The position numbers and the translations under genes are program-made. A stretch of DNA of 64,000 nt from Sphingobium sp. YR768 (GTDB lineage: Bacteria; Pseudomonadota; Alphaproteobacteria; Sphingomonadales; Sphingomonadaceae), in assembly GCF_900111125.1 (NCBI RefSeq), contig NZ_FOGE01000004.1:1-64000 (forward strand). The letters are read 5' to 3'. Below the pieces are notes generated by a model. The model saw nothing but the letters and a program-made list of their open reading frames with translations, was not told where the DNA came from and searched no databases. Positions 44,377-53,789 of this stretch are shown one piece after another. Every line of letters begins with the position of its first letter. Within the stretch, counting starts at the first letter, position 1.

Positions 44377-45756
44377 TCAGTCCTTTTCCTTGATGTCGGG
44401 ACCGCCGCCGCCGCCGTGGCTGTCGCCGGCCTTCATGGTGTGGGCGAGGACGGTGGCGCCGTGCGACACGGATTGGCGGCGCTTCATCGCGGCCGCCCAC
44501 GCGGGTGGGCCGGAGGCGGCGGCGGTTGAAGAGGCCGCTGTGGCGCTGGCGGCGGCGGGCGCGGGGCCGCCGGTGATGGTGCCGCCGGTGGCGGTGAACC
44601 CGGCGCGGGCGCCCGAGCGGAAACTGGCCTTCATCGCCTCGCCGCCCTTGGCGGCCGCCTTGCGCAGCGGCGAGAGGACGGCGCTCGCGGCGCTGCCAGC
44701 CGCTGCCTGGCCGACCGCCGCCATGCCGCCCGCGACCGCACCGGCGCCGCTCTTGCCGAGCGAGCCGAGGCTGTAGGCGCTGGCGGCTCCGCCCGCGGCC
44801 TGTGCGCCGCCACGCGCGGCGGTGCCGGTCATCCGGCCGGCCGCGCCGATGGCCGAGCCTGCCGCCCCCACGCCCAGTTTCGCGGCCGCTGCGCCGCCGA
44901 CCAGCGCGCCACCGGCCGCGAGCGCGGTTCCCGCCGCCGCGCCCGCGCCGAGCTGTGGTCCGCCCGAGACGATGCCGTTGGCGATGCCGGGGCCGAAGAT
45001 GGCGAGGCCGAGCAGCGACAGCGCCGCGAGCGCGATCGCCATGACCTGATTGATGTCGGGCGCAACGCCGAGGCTGGCATTGGTGAACTGGCTGAACAGC
45101 GTCGTGCCGATGCCGGTGATGACGGCGAGGACCAGCACCTTGATACCGGTCGAGACGACATGGCCCAGTACGCGCTCGGCCATGAAGGCGGTCTTGTTGA
45201 AGAAGGCGAACGGCAGAAGGACGAACCCCGCCAGCGTCACCAGCTTGAACTCGATGAGGGTGATGAAGACCTGCACCGCGATGATGAAGAAGGCGAGCAC
45301 GACGATCACCCAGGCAAGCAGCAATATGAGGATGAGCGCGAGGTTCGAGAACACCGCCCAGAGGTTCGAGAACTGGCCCGCCGCGTCGAGCAGCGGCTTG
45401 CCGGCTTCGAGCCCCTTCGCGGCGATCGTGCCGGGCTTCATGAAATCGGCGATCGACATTCCGCCGCCGCTGGCCTGAAGGCCGAGCCCGGCGAAGCTCT
45501 CGAAGACGATGGTGGCGAGCGTCGAAAAATTGCCGATGATGAAGGCGAAGGTGCCGATATAGAGCGTCTTCTTGACGAGGCGCTGAAGCACGTCCTCGTC
45601 GGCGCCCCAGGCCCAGAACAGACCCGCGATCGTCAGGTCGATGGCGATCAGCGTGGTCGAGAGAAAGGCGACTTCGCCGCCGAGCAGTCCGAACCCGCTG
45701 TCGATGTAGCTGGTGAAGACATTGAGGAAGGTGTCGATGACGCCCGTGTCGTTCAT
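44377..45756 (-). CDS. trbL: Conjugal transfer protein TrbL (VirB6-like)
   Basis: A 459-residue polytopic inner-membrane protein with about six helices in residues 25-260, then a long low-complexity Ala/Gly-rich tail (about 265-420) that is typical of TrbL. The N-terminal DTFLNVFTSYIDSGFGLLGGEVAFL is characteristic. It forms the inner-membrane part of the conjugation channel. Its start overlaps the trbK-like gene. Confidence 0.93.
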   Translation of the reverse strand: MNDTGVIDTFLNVFTSYIDSGFGLLGGEVAFLSTTLIAIDLTIAGLFWAWGADEDVLQRLVKKTLYIGTFAFIIGNFSTLATIVFESFAGLGLQASGGGMSIADFMKPGTIAAKGLEAGKPLLDAAGQFSNLWAVFSNLALILILLLAWVIVVLAFFIIAVQVFITLIEFKLVTLAGFVLLPFAFFNKTAFMAERVLGHVVSTGIKVLVLAVITGIGTTLFSQFTNASLGVAPDINQVMAIALAALSLLGLAIFGPGIANGIVSGGPQLGAGAAAGTALAAGGALVGGAAAAKLGVGAAGSAIGAAGRMTGTAARGGAQAAGGAASAYSLGSLGKSGAGAVAGGMAAVGQAAAGSAASAVLSPLRKAAAKGGEAMKASFRSGARAGFTATGGTITGGPAPAAASATAASSTAAASGPPAWAAAMKRRQSVSHGATVLAHTMKAGDSHGGGGGPDIKEKD

Positions 45757-46046
45757 GGTTCGGCGCCTTCGGCATCCGGGGTCTCGCTCTCCGTCTGGGA
45801 CGCAGGCTCGTCCTGGCGGAAGAAGCGGCGACGGTTCGCGGCCCAGGCGGCCTCGCAGCCGGCATCGGGCATGGTGAGCGTGGCGCAGCGGTCGAGTTCG
45901 CGGGCGAGCCGGGCGTGGCCTTCGGCCGCGGGCAGCGCGCGCGGTGGCGGCGCAGGCTCATCGGGCTTTACGACGGCGACGATCGCCACCGTCATCATCA
46001 GCCCGGCCAGCGCCGCCACCCCCGCGATCTTCGCTGTGCGCGACAT
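45753..46046 (-). CDS. trbK: TrbK-alt family putative entry-exclusion protein
   Basis: A 97-residue protein with an N-terminal membrane helix (KIAGVAALAGLMMTVAIVAVV) and a short periplasmic domain with LDRCATLTMPDAGCEAAWAANRRRFF, the two-cysteine signature of TrbK-alt proteins in Trb-type ICEs. Entry exclusion keeps a cell from receiving a second copy of its own element. It lies between trbJ and trbL, its usual position. Confidence 0.85.
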   Translation of the reverse strand: MSRTAKIAGVAALAGLMMTVAIVAVVKPDEPAPPPRALPAAEGHARLARELDRCATLTMPDAGCEAAWAANRRRFFRQDEPASQTESETPDAEGAEP

Positions 46047-46054
46047 GGTTTGGC

Positions 46055-46771
46055 TCAGTTGCCCATGAAGCGGCGGAACCGCTCGCGGCCTTCGGCTTCC
46101 TCGGCCGCTTGCCGGGCGGATTGCAGCGCCTGCGCGCGGCCTTGCGCGGCGACGGCGGCGGTAAGGTCCGCAAGCTGCTGCGATTGAAGCGCGAGAAGCT
46201 GATTGCCCGCCTGGGTCGCCTGAAGCGCACCGGTCGCGGACTGGCTGGCCGAGACCAGGCTGTCCATCGTCGTGCGCGCGCCTTCGATGTTGCCGACGAC
46301 GCCGGCCTGCACCTGCAAGGCGTCCTGGAAGGCGCCCACGCTATCCTCCCAGCGGGCGTTGGCATTGGCGACCATCTGCGCGTGATCGCCGGTCAGCGCT
46401 GATCCCTTGTAGCGCCCGTTGAACACCTGCTGGATGTCCTGCACGTCGTAGGCGATGCGTTGGGCTTCGCTCAGCAACTGCTGGGTCTGGCGGACCTGCT
46501 GCTGCAATTGCTGAAGCGAACTGAACGGCAGCGACGTCAGGTTGCGCGCCTCGTTGATGAGGCTGGTCGCCTGGTGCTGGATTTGCTGGATCTGATTGTT
46601 GATCTGCTGGAGCGACCGGGCGGCCGTCAGGACGTTCTGCGCATAGTTGGTGGGATCATAGACGATCCCGCCGAACTGCGCGTAGGCCGGCATGGGCGCG
46701 ATGACTGGGGCGATAGCCGTCGTGGCGAGGACGCCGGCCAGGATGGCACGGCGCAGAATGGGGGTCTTCAT
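46055..46771 (-). CDS. trbJ: Conjugal transfer protein TrbJ (VirB5-like)
   Basis: A 238-residue periplasmic protein with a signal peptide (AILAGVLATTAIAPVIAPMPAYAQF) and a Gln-rich helical body (SLQQINNQIQQIQHQATSLINEARNL and following). VirB5-type proteins are minor pilus components at the tip. The terminal EAEGRERFRRFMGN is repeated at the end of the small protein at 40919. It overlaps trbE by four bases. Confidence 0.92.
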   Translation of the reverse strand: MKTPILRRAILAGVLATTAIAPVIAPMPAYAQFGGIVYDPTNYAQNVLTAARSLQQINNQIQQIQHQATSLINEARNLTSLPFSSLQQLQQQVRQTQQLLSEAQRIAYDVQDIQQVFNGRYKGSALTGDHAQMVANANARWEDSVGAFQDALQVQAGVVGNIEGARTTMDSLVSASQSATGALQATQAGNQLLALQSQQLADLTAAVAAQGRAQALQSARQAAEEAEGRERFRRFMGN

Positions 46772-49218
46772 AGAAGTAACTCCTGCTGGGGTTGGGGTTG
46801 GGGATCGGCGGGAAGAAGCTCGACGGCCCAGGCGCAGCCGCGATGGCGCAGCCATTCGGCCGCGAAAGCGGCCTGGCCGTGCGTTTCCATGATGTCGGCG
46901 ATGGCGAGCTGATCGGTTTTGGAAGAGGCGGCGGCGAAGGCCAGCGCGACCTCGCCCAGCCCCAGCTCGAACAGGCGGTTGCCGCGCCGCGACTGGCAGT
47001 AATAGTCGCGCTTGGGCGTCGCCCGGCTGAGGATTTCGATCTGGCGGGCGTTGAGCCCGAACCGCTCGTAGATCACCGCGATCTGCGGCTCGGCCGCACG
47101 CTCGTTGGGCAGGAAGATGCGCGTCGGGCAGCTCTCGACGATGGCGGGCGCGATCGTGCTGCCCTCGATCTGCGCGAGCGATTGGGTGGCGAAGATCACG
47201 CTCGCGTTCTTCTTGCGCAGCGTGACCAGCCATTTCGAAAGCTGGCTGGCGAATGCGGGGGATTCGAGCGCGAGCCAGCCTTCGTCGATGATGATGAGCG
47301 TGGGGCGTCCGTCCAGTCGCCCCGCGATGCGATGGAACAGATAGGACAGGACCGCCGGCGCGGCGCCGCTCTCCATCAAGCCTTCGGTCTCGAACACCTG
47401 GATCGCGGCGTCACCGAGCCGCTCGCTCTCGGCATCGAGCAGCCGGCCCCAGGCACCGCCGACGCACCACGGCGCCAATGCCTGCTTGAGTTGCTGGCTC
47501 TGGAGGAGAACGGCGAGCCCGGTCAGGGTCCGTTCCGCGACCGGCGCAGTGGCGAGCGAGGTCAGCGCCGACCAGATATGATCCTTGGCCTGCGGATCGA
47601 CGGTGACGTTCTCGGATGCGAGGATCGCGGCCAGCCATTCGGCGGCCCAGGACCGTTCGGCGGGATCGTCGATATGGGCGAGCGGCTGAAGCTGGACGCC
47701 GGTTTCCGCCTCGTCGGCGAGCATCCCGCCGAGATCCTGCCAGTCGCCGCTCATGCCGATCGCCGCGGCGCGGATGCTGCCGCCGAAGTCGAAGGCGAAG
47801 ACGTGCGCATTCTCGTAGCGGCGAAACTGCATCGCCATCAGCGCCAGCAGCACCGATTTGCCGGAGCCGGTCGGCCCGACGATAGCGGTGTGGCCGACAT
47901 CGCCGACGTGAAGGGAAAACCGGAACGGGGTCGAGCCTTCGGTTCTTGCGTAGAGCAAGGGGGCTGCACCGAAATGCTCGTCCCGTTCCGGCCCCGCCCA
48001 TACTGCTGACAGGGGGATCAGGTGGGCGAGATTGATCGTGGAGATCGGCGGTTGCCGGACGTTGGCATAGGTGTGGCCGGGAAGTGAGCCGAGCCACGCT
48101 TCAATGGCGTTCATCCCTTCCGGGATCACGGTGAAATCGCGGCCCTGGATGACCTTCTCGACCAGCCGGAGTTTCTCGGCGGCGATGGCGGGATCGCGGT
48201 CCCACACCGTCACCGTCGCGGTGACATAGGCCATGCCGGCATAGTCGGCGCCCAGCTCCTGCAGGGCGGTGTCTGCGTCCGCCGCCTTGTTCGAGGCGTC
48301 GCTGTCGAGCAGCGTGCTCGCCTCGTTGGTCATCACCTCTTTCAGGATGGCCGCGACCGACTTGCGCTTGGCGAACCATTGCCGCCTGATCCTGGTCAGC
48401 AGTTTCGTGGCATCGGTCTTGTCGAGCATGATCCCGCGCGTGGACCAGCGATACTCGAAGGCGAGACGGTTCAGCTCGTCGAGCAGGCCGGGAAAGGTGA
48501 CGCTGGGGAATCCGGTGATGGTCAGCGTGCGGAGATGATGGTCGCCCAGCTTCGGCTCCAGCCCGCCGGTCAGCGGCTCGTCGGCGAGCAGCGCGTCGAG
48601 GTGCATGGGTGTCTCGGGCACGCGCACGCGCTGGCGGCGGGTCGAGATGGTGCTGTGCAGATAGGTCAGCGTCTCGGCGTCATCGAGCCAGCGGACCTCG
48701 GGTACGAAACCTTCGACCAGACCCAGCACCCGGTCGCTGCGGTCGCGAAAGCCCGCCAGCAGCTCCCACGGATCGACGCCGGTGGTCGAGCGGCCCTCGT
48801 AGAGCCAGCCTTCGGCGCGCGCGGCGTCCTCGGCCGGCGGCATCCACAGCAGCGTCAGATAATAGGCGCTCTCGAAATGCGCGCCTTCCTCGCGGAACTG
48901 TTCGCGGCGCTCCATATCGACCAGCGCCGACACGGGATCGGGAAACTCGGATTCCGGATAGTCGAGCGCCGGGGTGCGCTGCGCCTCGACGAAGATGGCC
49001 CAGCCCGAGCCGAGCCGGCGCAGCGCGCTGTTCAACCGCGATGTCGTCGCCACCAGCTCGGCCGGCGTGGCGCTGTCGAGATCGGGACCGCGGAACCTGG
49101 CGGTGCGCTGGAAGCTGCCATCCTTGTTGAGCACGAGGCCTTCGCCGACCAGGGCGGCCCAGGGCAGGAAGTCGGCCAGATGCGCCGCCTTGCCGCGATA
49201 TTCGCTGAGGCTCATCAT
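46768..49218 (-). CDS. trbE: Conjugal transfer ATPase TrbE (VirB4-like)
   Basis: An 816-residue cytoplasmic ATPase of the CagE/TrbE/VirB family that powers pilus assembly and substrate transfer. Walker A is GPTGSGKSVLLALM in the C-terminal half and Walker B is TLIIIDEGWLAL, followed by SVIFATQSLAQIEGS. The N-terminal half has the usual LNRLAFEYRWSTRGIMLDK region. The ATG at 49218 overlaps the trbD stop; a GTG four codons upstream is less likely. Confidence 0.95.
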   Translation of the reverse strand: MMSLSEYRGKAAHLADFLPWAALVGEGLVLNKDGSFQRTARFRGPDLDSATPAELVATTSRLNSALRRLGSGWAIFVEAQRTPALDYPESEFPDPVSALVDMERREQFREEGAHFESAYYLTLLWMPPAEDAARAEGWLYEGRSTTGVDPWELLAGFRDRSDRVLGLVEGFVPEVRWLDDAETLTYLHSTISTRRQRVRVPETPMHLDALLADEPLTGGLEPKLGDHHLRTLTITGFPSVTFPGLLDELNRLAFEYRWSTRGIMLDKTDATKLLTRIRRQWFAKRKSVAAILKEVMTNEASTLLDSDASNKAADADTALQELGADYAGMAYVTATVTVWDRDPAIAAEKLRLVEKVIQGRDFTVIPEGMNAIEAWLGSLPGHTYANVRQPPISTINLAHLIPLSAVWAGPERDEHFGAAPLLYARTEGSTPFRFSLHVGDVGHTAIVGPTGSGKSVLLALMAMQFRRYENAHVFAFDFGGSIRAAAIGMSGDWQDLGGMLADEAETGVQLQPLAHIDDPAERSWAAEWLAAILASENVTVDPQAKDHIWSALTSLATAPVAERTLTGLAVLLQSQQLKQALAPWCVGGAWGRLLDAESERLGDAAIQVFETEGLMESGAAPAVLSYLFHRIAGRLDGRPTLIIIDEGWLALESPAFASQLSKWLVTLRKKNASVIFATQSLAQIEGSTIAPAIVESCPTRIFLPNERAAEPQIAVIYERFGLNARQIEILSRATPKRDYYCQSRRGNRLFELGLGEVALAFAAASSKTDQLAIADIMETHGQAAFAAEWLRHRGCAWAVELLPADPQPQPQQELLL

Positions 49219-49487
49219 GGCCGCATCCACGTTGGGTAGCGGAGGTGGCGGCGGGTCACGTCCACGAACTGCGGATCACGCCGCGCCGCCCAGACCGACA
49301 GCGCGTGGCCGATGACCCAGATGACCAGGCCGGCGATCCAGAGGCGGAGGCCCAGGCCGATCGCGCCCGCCAGCGTGCCGTTGACGATGGCGAGCGACCG
49401 GGGAGCGCCGCCGAGCAGGATCGGCTCGGTCAGCGCCCGGTGGACCGGCGCGTAGAAGCCTCCGATCGGTTCGGCTCCGTCCGACAT
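49215..49487 (-). CDS. trbD: Conjugal transfer protein TrbD (VirB3-like)
   Basis: A 90-residue inner-membrane protein with GFYAPVHRALTEPILLGGAPRSLAIVNGTLAGAIGLGLRLW, the standard VirB3/TrbD opening, and two membrane helices. It overlaps both trbC and trbE. It works with the TrbE ATPase at the inner membrane. Confidence 0.93.
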   Translation of the reverse strand: MSDGAEPIGGFYAPVHRALTEPILLGGAPRSLAIVNGTLAGAIGLGLRLWIAGLVIWVIGHALSVWAARRDPQFVDVTRRHLRYPTWMRP

Positions 49488-49819
49488 CAGACCAGCGCCC
49501 CGCCGCCGAAGCTGAAAAAGCTCAGGAAGAAGGAACTGGCCGCGAAGGCGATCGACAGACCGAACACGATCTGGATGAGCTTGCGCGCACCGCCCGACGT
49601 ATCGCCGAACGCCAGCGTCAGGCCGGTCATGATGATAATCAGCACGGCAATGATCTTGGCGACCGGCCCCTCGATGCTTTCCAGGACCGACTGGAGCGGC
49701 CCTTCCCATGGCATCGACGAGCCGGACGCATGGGCCGGGACGGCGAAGGTCAGCGCGACGACGCTGGCGGTGGCGGCAAGCATGGCGCGGCGTGCGCCAT
49801 GCCGAAGGGCATGGATCAT
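49487..49819 (-). CDS. trbC: Conjugal transfer pilin TrbC (VirB2-like)
   Basis: A 110-residue prepilin with a long signal peptide (MLAATASVVALTFAVPAHAS) and two hydrophobic segments (AKIIAVLIIIMTGLTLAFG and IQIVFGLSIAFAASSFFLSFFSF). It is the major pilus subunit. Its start overlaps trbB and its stop overlaps trbD by one base (TGATG). Confidence 0.92.
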   Translation of the reverse strand: MIHALRHGARRAMLAATASVVALTFAVPAHASGSSMPWEGPLQSVLESIEGPVAKIIAVLIIIMTGLTLAFGDTSGGARKLIQIVFGLSIAFAASSFFLSFFSFGGGALV

Positions 49820-50802
49820 TTGAGGTCTCCTGGCTGGGGTTGGGAAAGCGGCGTGAGGCGGTAGTCGCCGGTCGCGGCGTCGAGCCCTTCGACGCGGGCC
49901 AGCTCGGCGAGGCGGCGGCCGTGTCCGTCGCGCACCAGCACGGCGATCAGGTCGATGGTCTCGGCCAGCAGCGCGCGCGGGACCGTGACGACGGCCTCCT
50001 GAATGAGCTGCTCCATGCGGCGCAGCGCGCCGAGCGCGGTCCCGGCGTGGATCGTGCCGATGCCGCCGGGATGGCCGGTGCCCCAGGCTTTGAGGAGGTC
50101 GAGCGCCTCGGCGCCGCGCACCTCGCCGATCGGGATGCGGTCGGGCCGCAAGCGCAGCGAGGAGCGGACAAGATCGGACAGCGAGACGACGCCATCCTTC
50201 GTCCGCATGGCGACGAGGTTGGGCGCGGCGCATTGCAGCTCGCGCGTGTCTTCAATGAGGACGATGCGATCGGTGGTCTTGGCGACTTCGGCGAGCAGCG
50301 CGTTGACCAGCGTGGTCTTGCCGCTGCCGGTGCCGCCCGCGACGAGGATGTTGGCCCGAGTCTCGACGCCGTGCCGTAGCGCCTCGGCCTCGGCCGGCGA
50401 CATGATGCCGGCGGCCGCATAGTCGCCCAGCGTGAACACCGCGACCGCGGGCTTGCGGATGGCGAAGGCGGGCGCGGCGACGACGGGCGGCAGCAGCCCC
50501 TCGAACCGCTCGCCGCCTTCGGGCAGCTCAGCCGAGACACGCGGGGAGCGGGCATGAACCTCGACGCCGACATGGTGAGCGACCAGGCGGACGATGCGTT
50601 CGCCATCGGCGGCGCTCAGCACCTCGCCGGTGTCGCTGATCCCTTCGCCCAGCCGATCCAGCCACAGCCGGCCGTCCGGGTTCAGCATCACTTCGATGAC
50701 GGCGGGGTCGTCGAGCCAGGCCGCGATCGACGATCCTAGCGCCGTGCGCAGCATTCGCGCGCCGCGTGAGTTCGCCTCGGATCGGATCGGCTGGACGGTC
50801 AA
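49816..50802 (-). CDS. trbB: Conjugal transfer ATPase TrbB (VirB11-like)
   Basis: A 328-residue hexameric traffic ATPase with Walker [16 protein letters not shown], the Asp box LIEDTRELQ, Walker B-region [15 protein letters not shown] and the His box [14 protein letters not shown]. It is first in the trb set. The start at 50802 is a TTG; an ATG at 50754 ([14 protein letters not shown]) is the alternative and would remove 16 residues. About 140 bp separate it from the preceding gene, so a promoter may lie there. Confidence 0.93.
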   Translation of the reverse strand: MTVQPIRSEANSRGARMLRTALGSSIAAWLDDPAVIEVMLNPDGRLWLDRLGEGISDTGEVLSAADGERIVRLVAHHVGVEVHARSPRVSAELPEGGERFEGLLPPVVAAPAFAIRKPAVAVFTLGDYAAAGIMSPAEAEALRHGVETRANILVAGGTGSGKTTLVNALLAEVAKTTDRIVLIEDTRELQCAAPNLVAMRTKDGVVSLSDLVRSSLRLRPDRIPIGEVRGAEALDLLKAWGTGHPGGIGTIHAGTALGALRRMEQLIQEAVVTVPRALLAETIDLIAVLVRDGHGRRLAELARVEGLDAATGDYRLTPLSQPQPGDLK

Positions 50803-50942
50803 CGACTGGCCCCTGAATTGGGCCGGGCGAACCGCCGCCCGGCGTCAGGGACACATCAAGAGAGACAGCAAAGATAGGGATTCAACAAGTAAATGCGATC
50901 ATCGCGGGCTGGCGACGACAAACCAAGTCTGGCGTAGGGCGC

Positions 50943-51362
50943 TCATTCTTCTTGAGGCGGTAAGTCCTCGCCGATCTCCTGCCGGACCTTCGGGCCTTTC
51001 GCGAGTCGGCGGCCCAGCGCCTCCATGAAAGCGTCGTAGCGATCACCGCCCTGGCGGCGCAGGACGGGTCGTTCCGCTTCGGGCGGTGGCGGCGTGTTCG
51101 ACAGCCAGAAGCGCACGAACATCGCGATCATCTCGACGCCGATGCCGACATCGCGCTCCAGCCGGGTGGTGCGGCGGTCCAACTTGTCGAGCCGCTTGGC
51201 GATGGCGGCCTCGCGCTGCTCGTCGGCGTCGGGCGAGAGGAACGAGGCGATGGCGGCTTCGGCCACCAGCGAGCGAGACTTGCCGCGCCGGTCGGCATAG
51301 GCCGCCAGCGCGTGCATCAGCTCCGGGTCGAGATAGACCGAGAACGGCGTCTTGGTAGTCAT
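50943..51362 (-). CDS. Ribbon-helix-helix (CopG-like) regulator
   Basis: A 139-residue protein with an N-terminal ribbon-helix-helix (TPFSVYLDPELMHALAAYADRRGKSRSLVAEAAIASFL), a predicted helix near the middle and an acidic tail. CopG-type genes sit between traG and trbB in many Trb-type ICEs and probably regulate transfer. It overlaps the traG stop codon by four bases. Confidence 0.88.
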   Translation of the reverse strand: MTTKTPFSVYLDPELMHALAAYADRRGKSRSLVAEAAIASFLSPDADEQREAAIAKRLDKLDRRTTRLERDVGIGVEMIAMFVRFWLSNTPPPPEAERPVLRRQGGDRYDAFMEALGRRLAKGPKVRQEIGEDLPPQEE

Positions 51363-53392
51363 AGCTCGATACCGTCGTCGGGATCGAGCGACGCCTGTCG
51401 CGCCATACCCTGCATCTGGCGGCGCACTGCGGCCTGCCGCGCCGCGTCGGTGTCGGGATCGGGCTCGTCCATTTCGAACTCATTGGCCGGCGCCGGCTTC
51501 GGCGCAGGCGCGATGTCGATATGCGTTTCCATCTGCGGCTCGCGGCGCAGGTCGGCGTTTGCGGCGTCGTCATCCGTTTCTGCCCGCGCCTTGTCGGCCT
51601 TTTTCTTTTTCGGCCTCTTCGGTTTTGCATCCTCCACCGGCTCGGGCATCGGTGGGGCCGCGACCGGCGGCAGCCCGCTCCAGTCATCGGGACGCGGAGT
51701 CCCGAGGCTGGCCTTGGCGTCGGGCGGTGCCAGCACCCGCTCGGTGAACCGGCGATCCTTGTAGTAGCGGACCTTCTTCGCCCGGATCGGCGGGATGCCG
51801 GCGACCATGACGATCTCGTCGTCGGGCGGGAGCTGCATCACCTCGCCGGGGGTGAGGAGCTGGCGCGCGGTCTCCGAGCGCGAGACCATCAGATGCCCGA
51901 GCCAGGGCGACAGCCGGTGCCCGGCATAATTCTTCATCGCCCGCATCTCGGTCGCCGTGCCGAGCGCGTCCGAGATGCGCTTGGCGGTGCGCTCGTCGTT
52001 GGTGGCGAACGAGACGCGCACATGGCAATTGTCGAGGATCGCGTTGTTCGGCCCATACGCCTTCTCGATCTGATTCAGCGACTGCGCGATCAGGAAGCTC
52101 TGGATGCCATAGCCGGCCATGAAGGCCAGCGCGCTCTCGAAGAAATCGAGCCGGCCGAGCGCGGGAAACTCGTCGAGCATCAGGAGCAGCCGGTGGCGCG
52201 ACTGCCGCGCCTTCAGGTCTTCGGTGAGCCGGCGGCCGATCTGGTTGAGGATGAGGCGGATGAGCGGCTTGGTGCGCGAGATGTCGGACGGCGGCACGAC
52301 GAGATAGAGCGTCACCGGCCGCTCGCCTTCGACCAGATCCTTTATGCGCCACTGGCATGTGCGCGTGACCTGCGCGACGACGGGATCGCGATAGAGGCCG
52401 AGGAACGACATCGCGGTCGAGAGCACGCCCGATCGCTCGTTGGCCGATTTGTTGAGCAGCTCGCGCGCGGCCGAGGCGACGACGGGATGCACGCCCGCCT
52501 CGCCGAGATGCGGCGTCGTCATCATGGCCCATAGGGTACTTTCTATCGGGCGGCGGGGGTCGGACAGGAAGGCGGCGACTCCCGCCAACGTCTTATCGGC
52601 CTCGGCGTAAAGGACATGAAGGATCGTGCCGACCAGCAGGGCATGGGAGGTCTTCTCCCAGTGATTGCGTTTCTCCAATGAGCCTTCCGGGTCGACCAAA
52701 ACGTCGGCGACGTTCTGCACGTCGCGCACTTCCCAGGCTCCCTTGCGGATTTCGAGCAGTGGGTTGTAGGCGGCCGACGCGGCGTTGGTCGGATCGAACA
52801 GCAGCACGCGGGTCTGCGTGGCGCGGAAGCCGGCGGTGAGCGTCCAGTTCTCGCCCTTGATGTCATGGACAATCGCCGAGCCCGGCCAGGTGAGCAGCGT
52901 CGGCACCACCAGGCCCACGCCCTTGCCACTTCGGGTCGGCGCGAAGCACAGCACATGCTCGGGACCGTCATGGCGCAGATAGTCGCGCCCGAGCCGGCCG
53001 AGCATGACACCATTGTCGCCGAGCAACCCGGCCGCGCCGACTTCCGGCCGTCCGGCCCAGCGCGCCGAGCCATAGGTCTGCGCATTCTTCAATTCGCGCG
53101 CGCGCCACACCGACATACCGATCGCGAAGACGATCGCCGCGAACCCGCCCGACACCGCGATGAAGGCCCCGGTCTGGAATATCTCGGGCGCATAGGCGTC
53201 GAACGAGAACCACCACCAGAAAAAGGCGGGCGGCGGATAGACGGGCCAGCCGAACGCCTCGAACCAGGGCGGCCCCAGTTCGGGCTGATAGGCGAGCGCG
53301 GCGGCCGTCCATTGCGTCGCGGCCCAGACCGTCATGAGGACGATCAGGAAGACGACGATGATCTGGCCCCACAGGATTTTAGTCGCGGACAT
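51359..53392 (-). CDS. traG: Type IV coupling protein TraG (VirD4-like)
   Basis: A 677-residue inner-membrane ATPase that links the relaxosome to the secretion channel. It has two or three N-terminal membrane helices (IIVVFLIVLMTVWAATQW; TGAFIAVSGGFAAIVFAIGM), Walker A APTRSGKGVGLVVP, Walker B LLMLDEFPALG and a charged C-terminal tail with a Lys-rich stretch. It marks the element as a conjugative system rather than a simple secretion apparatus. The relaxase normally found nearby is not in this window. Confidence 0.95.
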   Translation of the reverse strand: MSATKILWGQIIVVFLIVLMTVWAATQWTAAALAYQPELGPPWFEAFGWPVYPPPAFFWWWFSFDAYAPEIFQTGAFIAVSGGFAAIVFAIGMSVWRARELKNAQTYGSARWAGRPEVGAAGLLGDNGVMLGRLGRDYLRHDGPEHVLCFAPTRSGKGVGLVVPTLLTWPGSAIVHDIKGENWTLTAGFRATQTRVLLFDPTNAASAAYNPLLEIRKGAWEVRDVQNVADVLVDPEGSLEKRNHWEKTSHALLVGTILHVLYAEADKTLAGVAAFLSDPRRPIESTLWAMMTTPHLGEAGVHPVVASAARELLNKSANERSGVLSTAMSFLGLYRDPVVAQVTRTCQWRIKDLVEGERPVTLYLVVPPSDISRTKPLIRLILNQIGRRLTEDLKARQSRHRLLLMLDEFPALGRLDFFESALAFMAGYGIQSFLIAQSLNQIEKAYGPNNAILDNCHVRVSFATNDERTAKRISDALGTATEMRAMKNYAGHRLSPWLGHLMVSRSETARQLLTPGEVMQLPPDDEIVMVAGIPPIRAKKVRYYKDRRFTERVLAPPDAKASLGTPRPDDWSGLPPVAAPPMPEPVEDAKPKRPKKKKADKARAETDDDAANADLRREPQMETHIDIAPAPKPAPANEFEMDEPDPDTDAARQAAVRRQMQGMARQASLDPDDGIEL

Positions 53393-53789
53393 AGCGCTAA
53401 GATCAGTGGATGCTGGCTAAAGAATCAAGCCGTGAGGCTCGGAGTGGAAAGCCTAGCGCAGAAATACCGGGAATGGCGTAATTACAAATCAATCCTAGCG
53501 GGCAACTTCTGATATGTCATAGAGGAATAACTGCCGCTCGGATGGGCGCAGACCATTACCATCAATTGCCCGTCGCGCTGTTTGCCGTGATCGGCGGCGC
53601 TCATAAAGGGTCATTCGTTTAAGTGGCCCTTTGTACCGGACCAGGCATAGCTGCGTTATCTACAGCGGATGGATGTACGAACCAGTTTCTCGGCGCGGCT
53701 ATCTCTGCTAGCATTCCCGCCATGTATATGCGCGCGCGCACAGATGATAAGCGAAGCTCAAAGCTCGCAATCGCTTCGAGTGAGATTCG
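53393..53789. other. Intergenic region between traG and the Ssp locus
   Basis: About 400 bp with no supported gene; the flanking genes are divergent, so it should hold promoters for both. It is less G+C-rich than its surroundings. No recognisable operator, terminator or repeat was found by eye. Confidence 0.35.
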
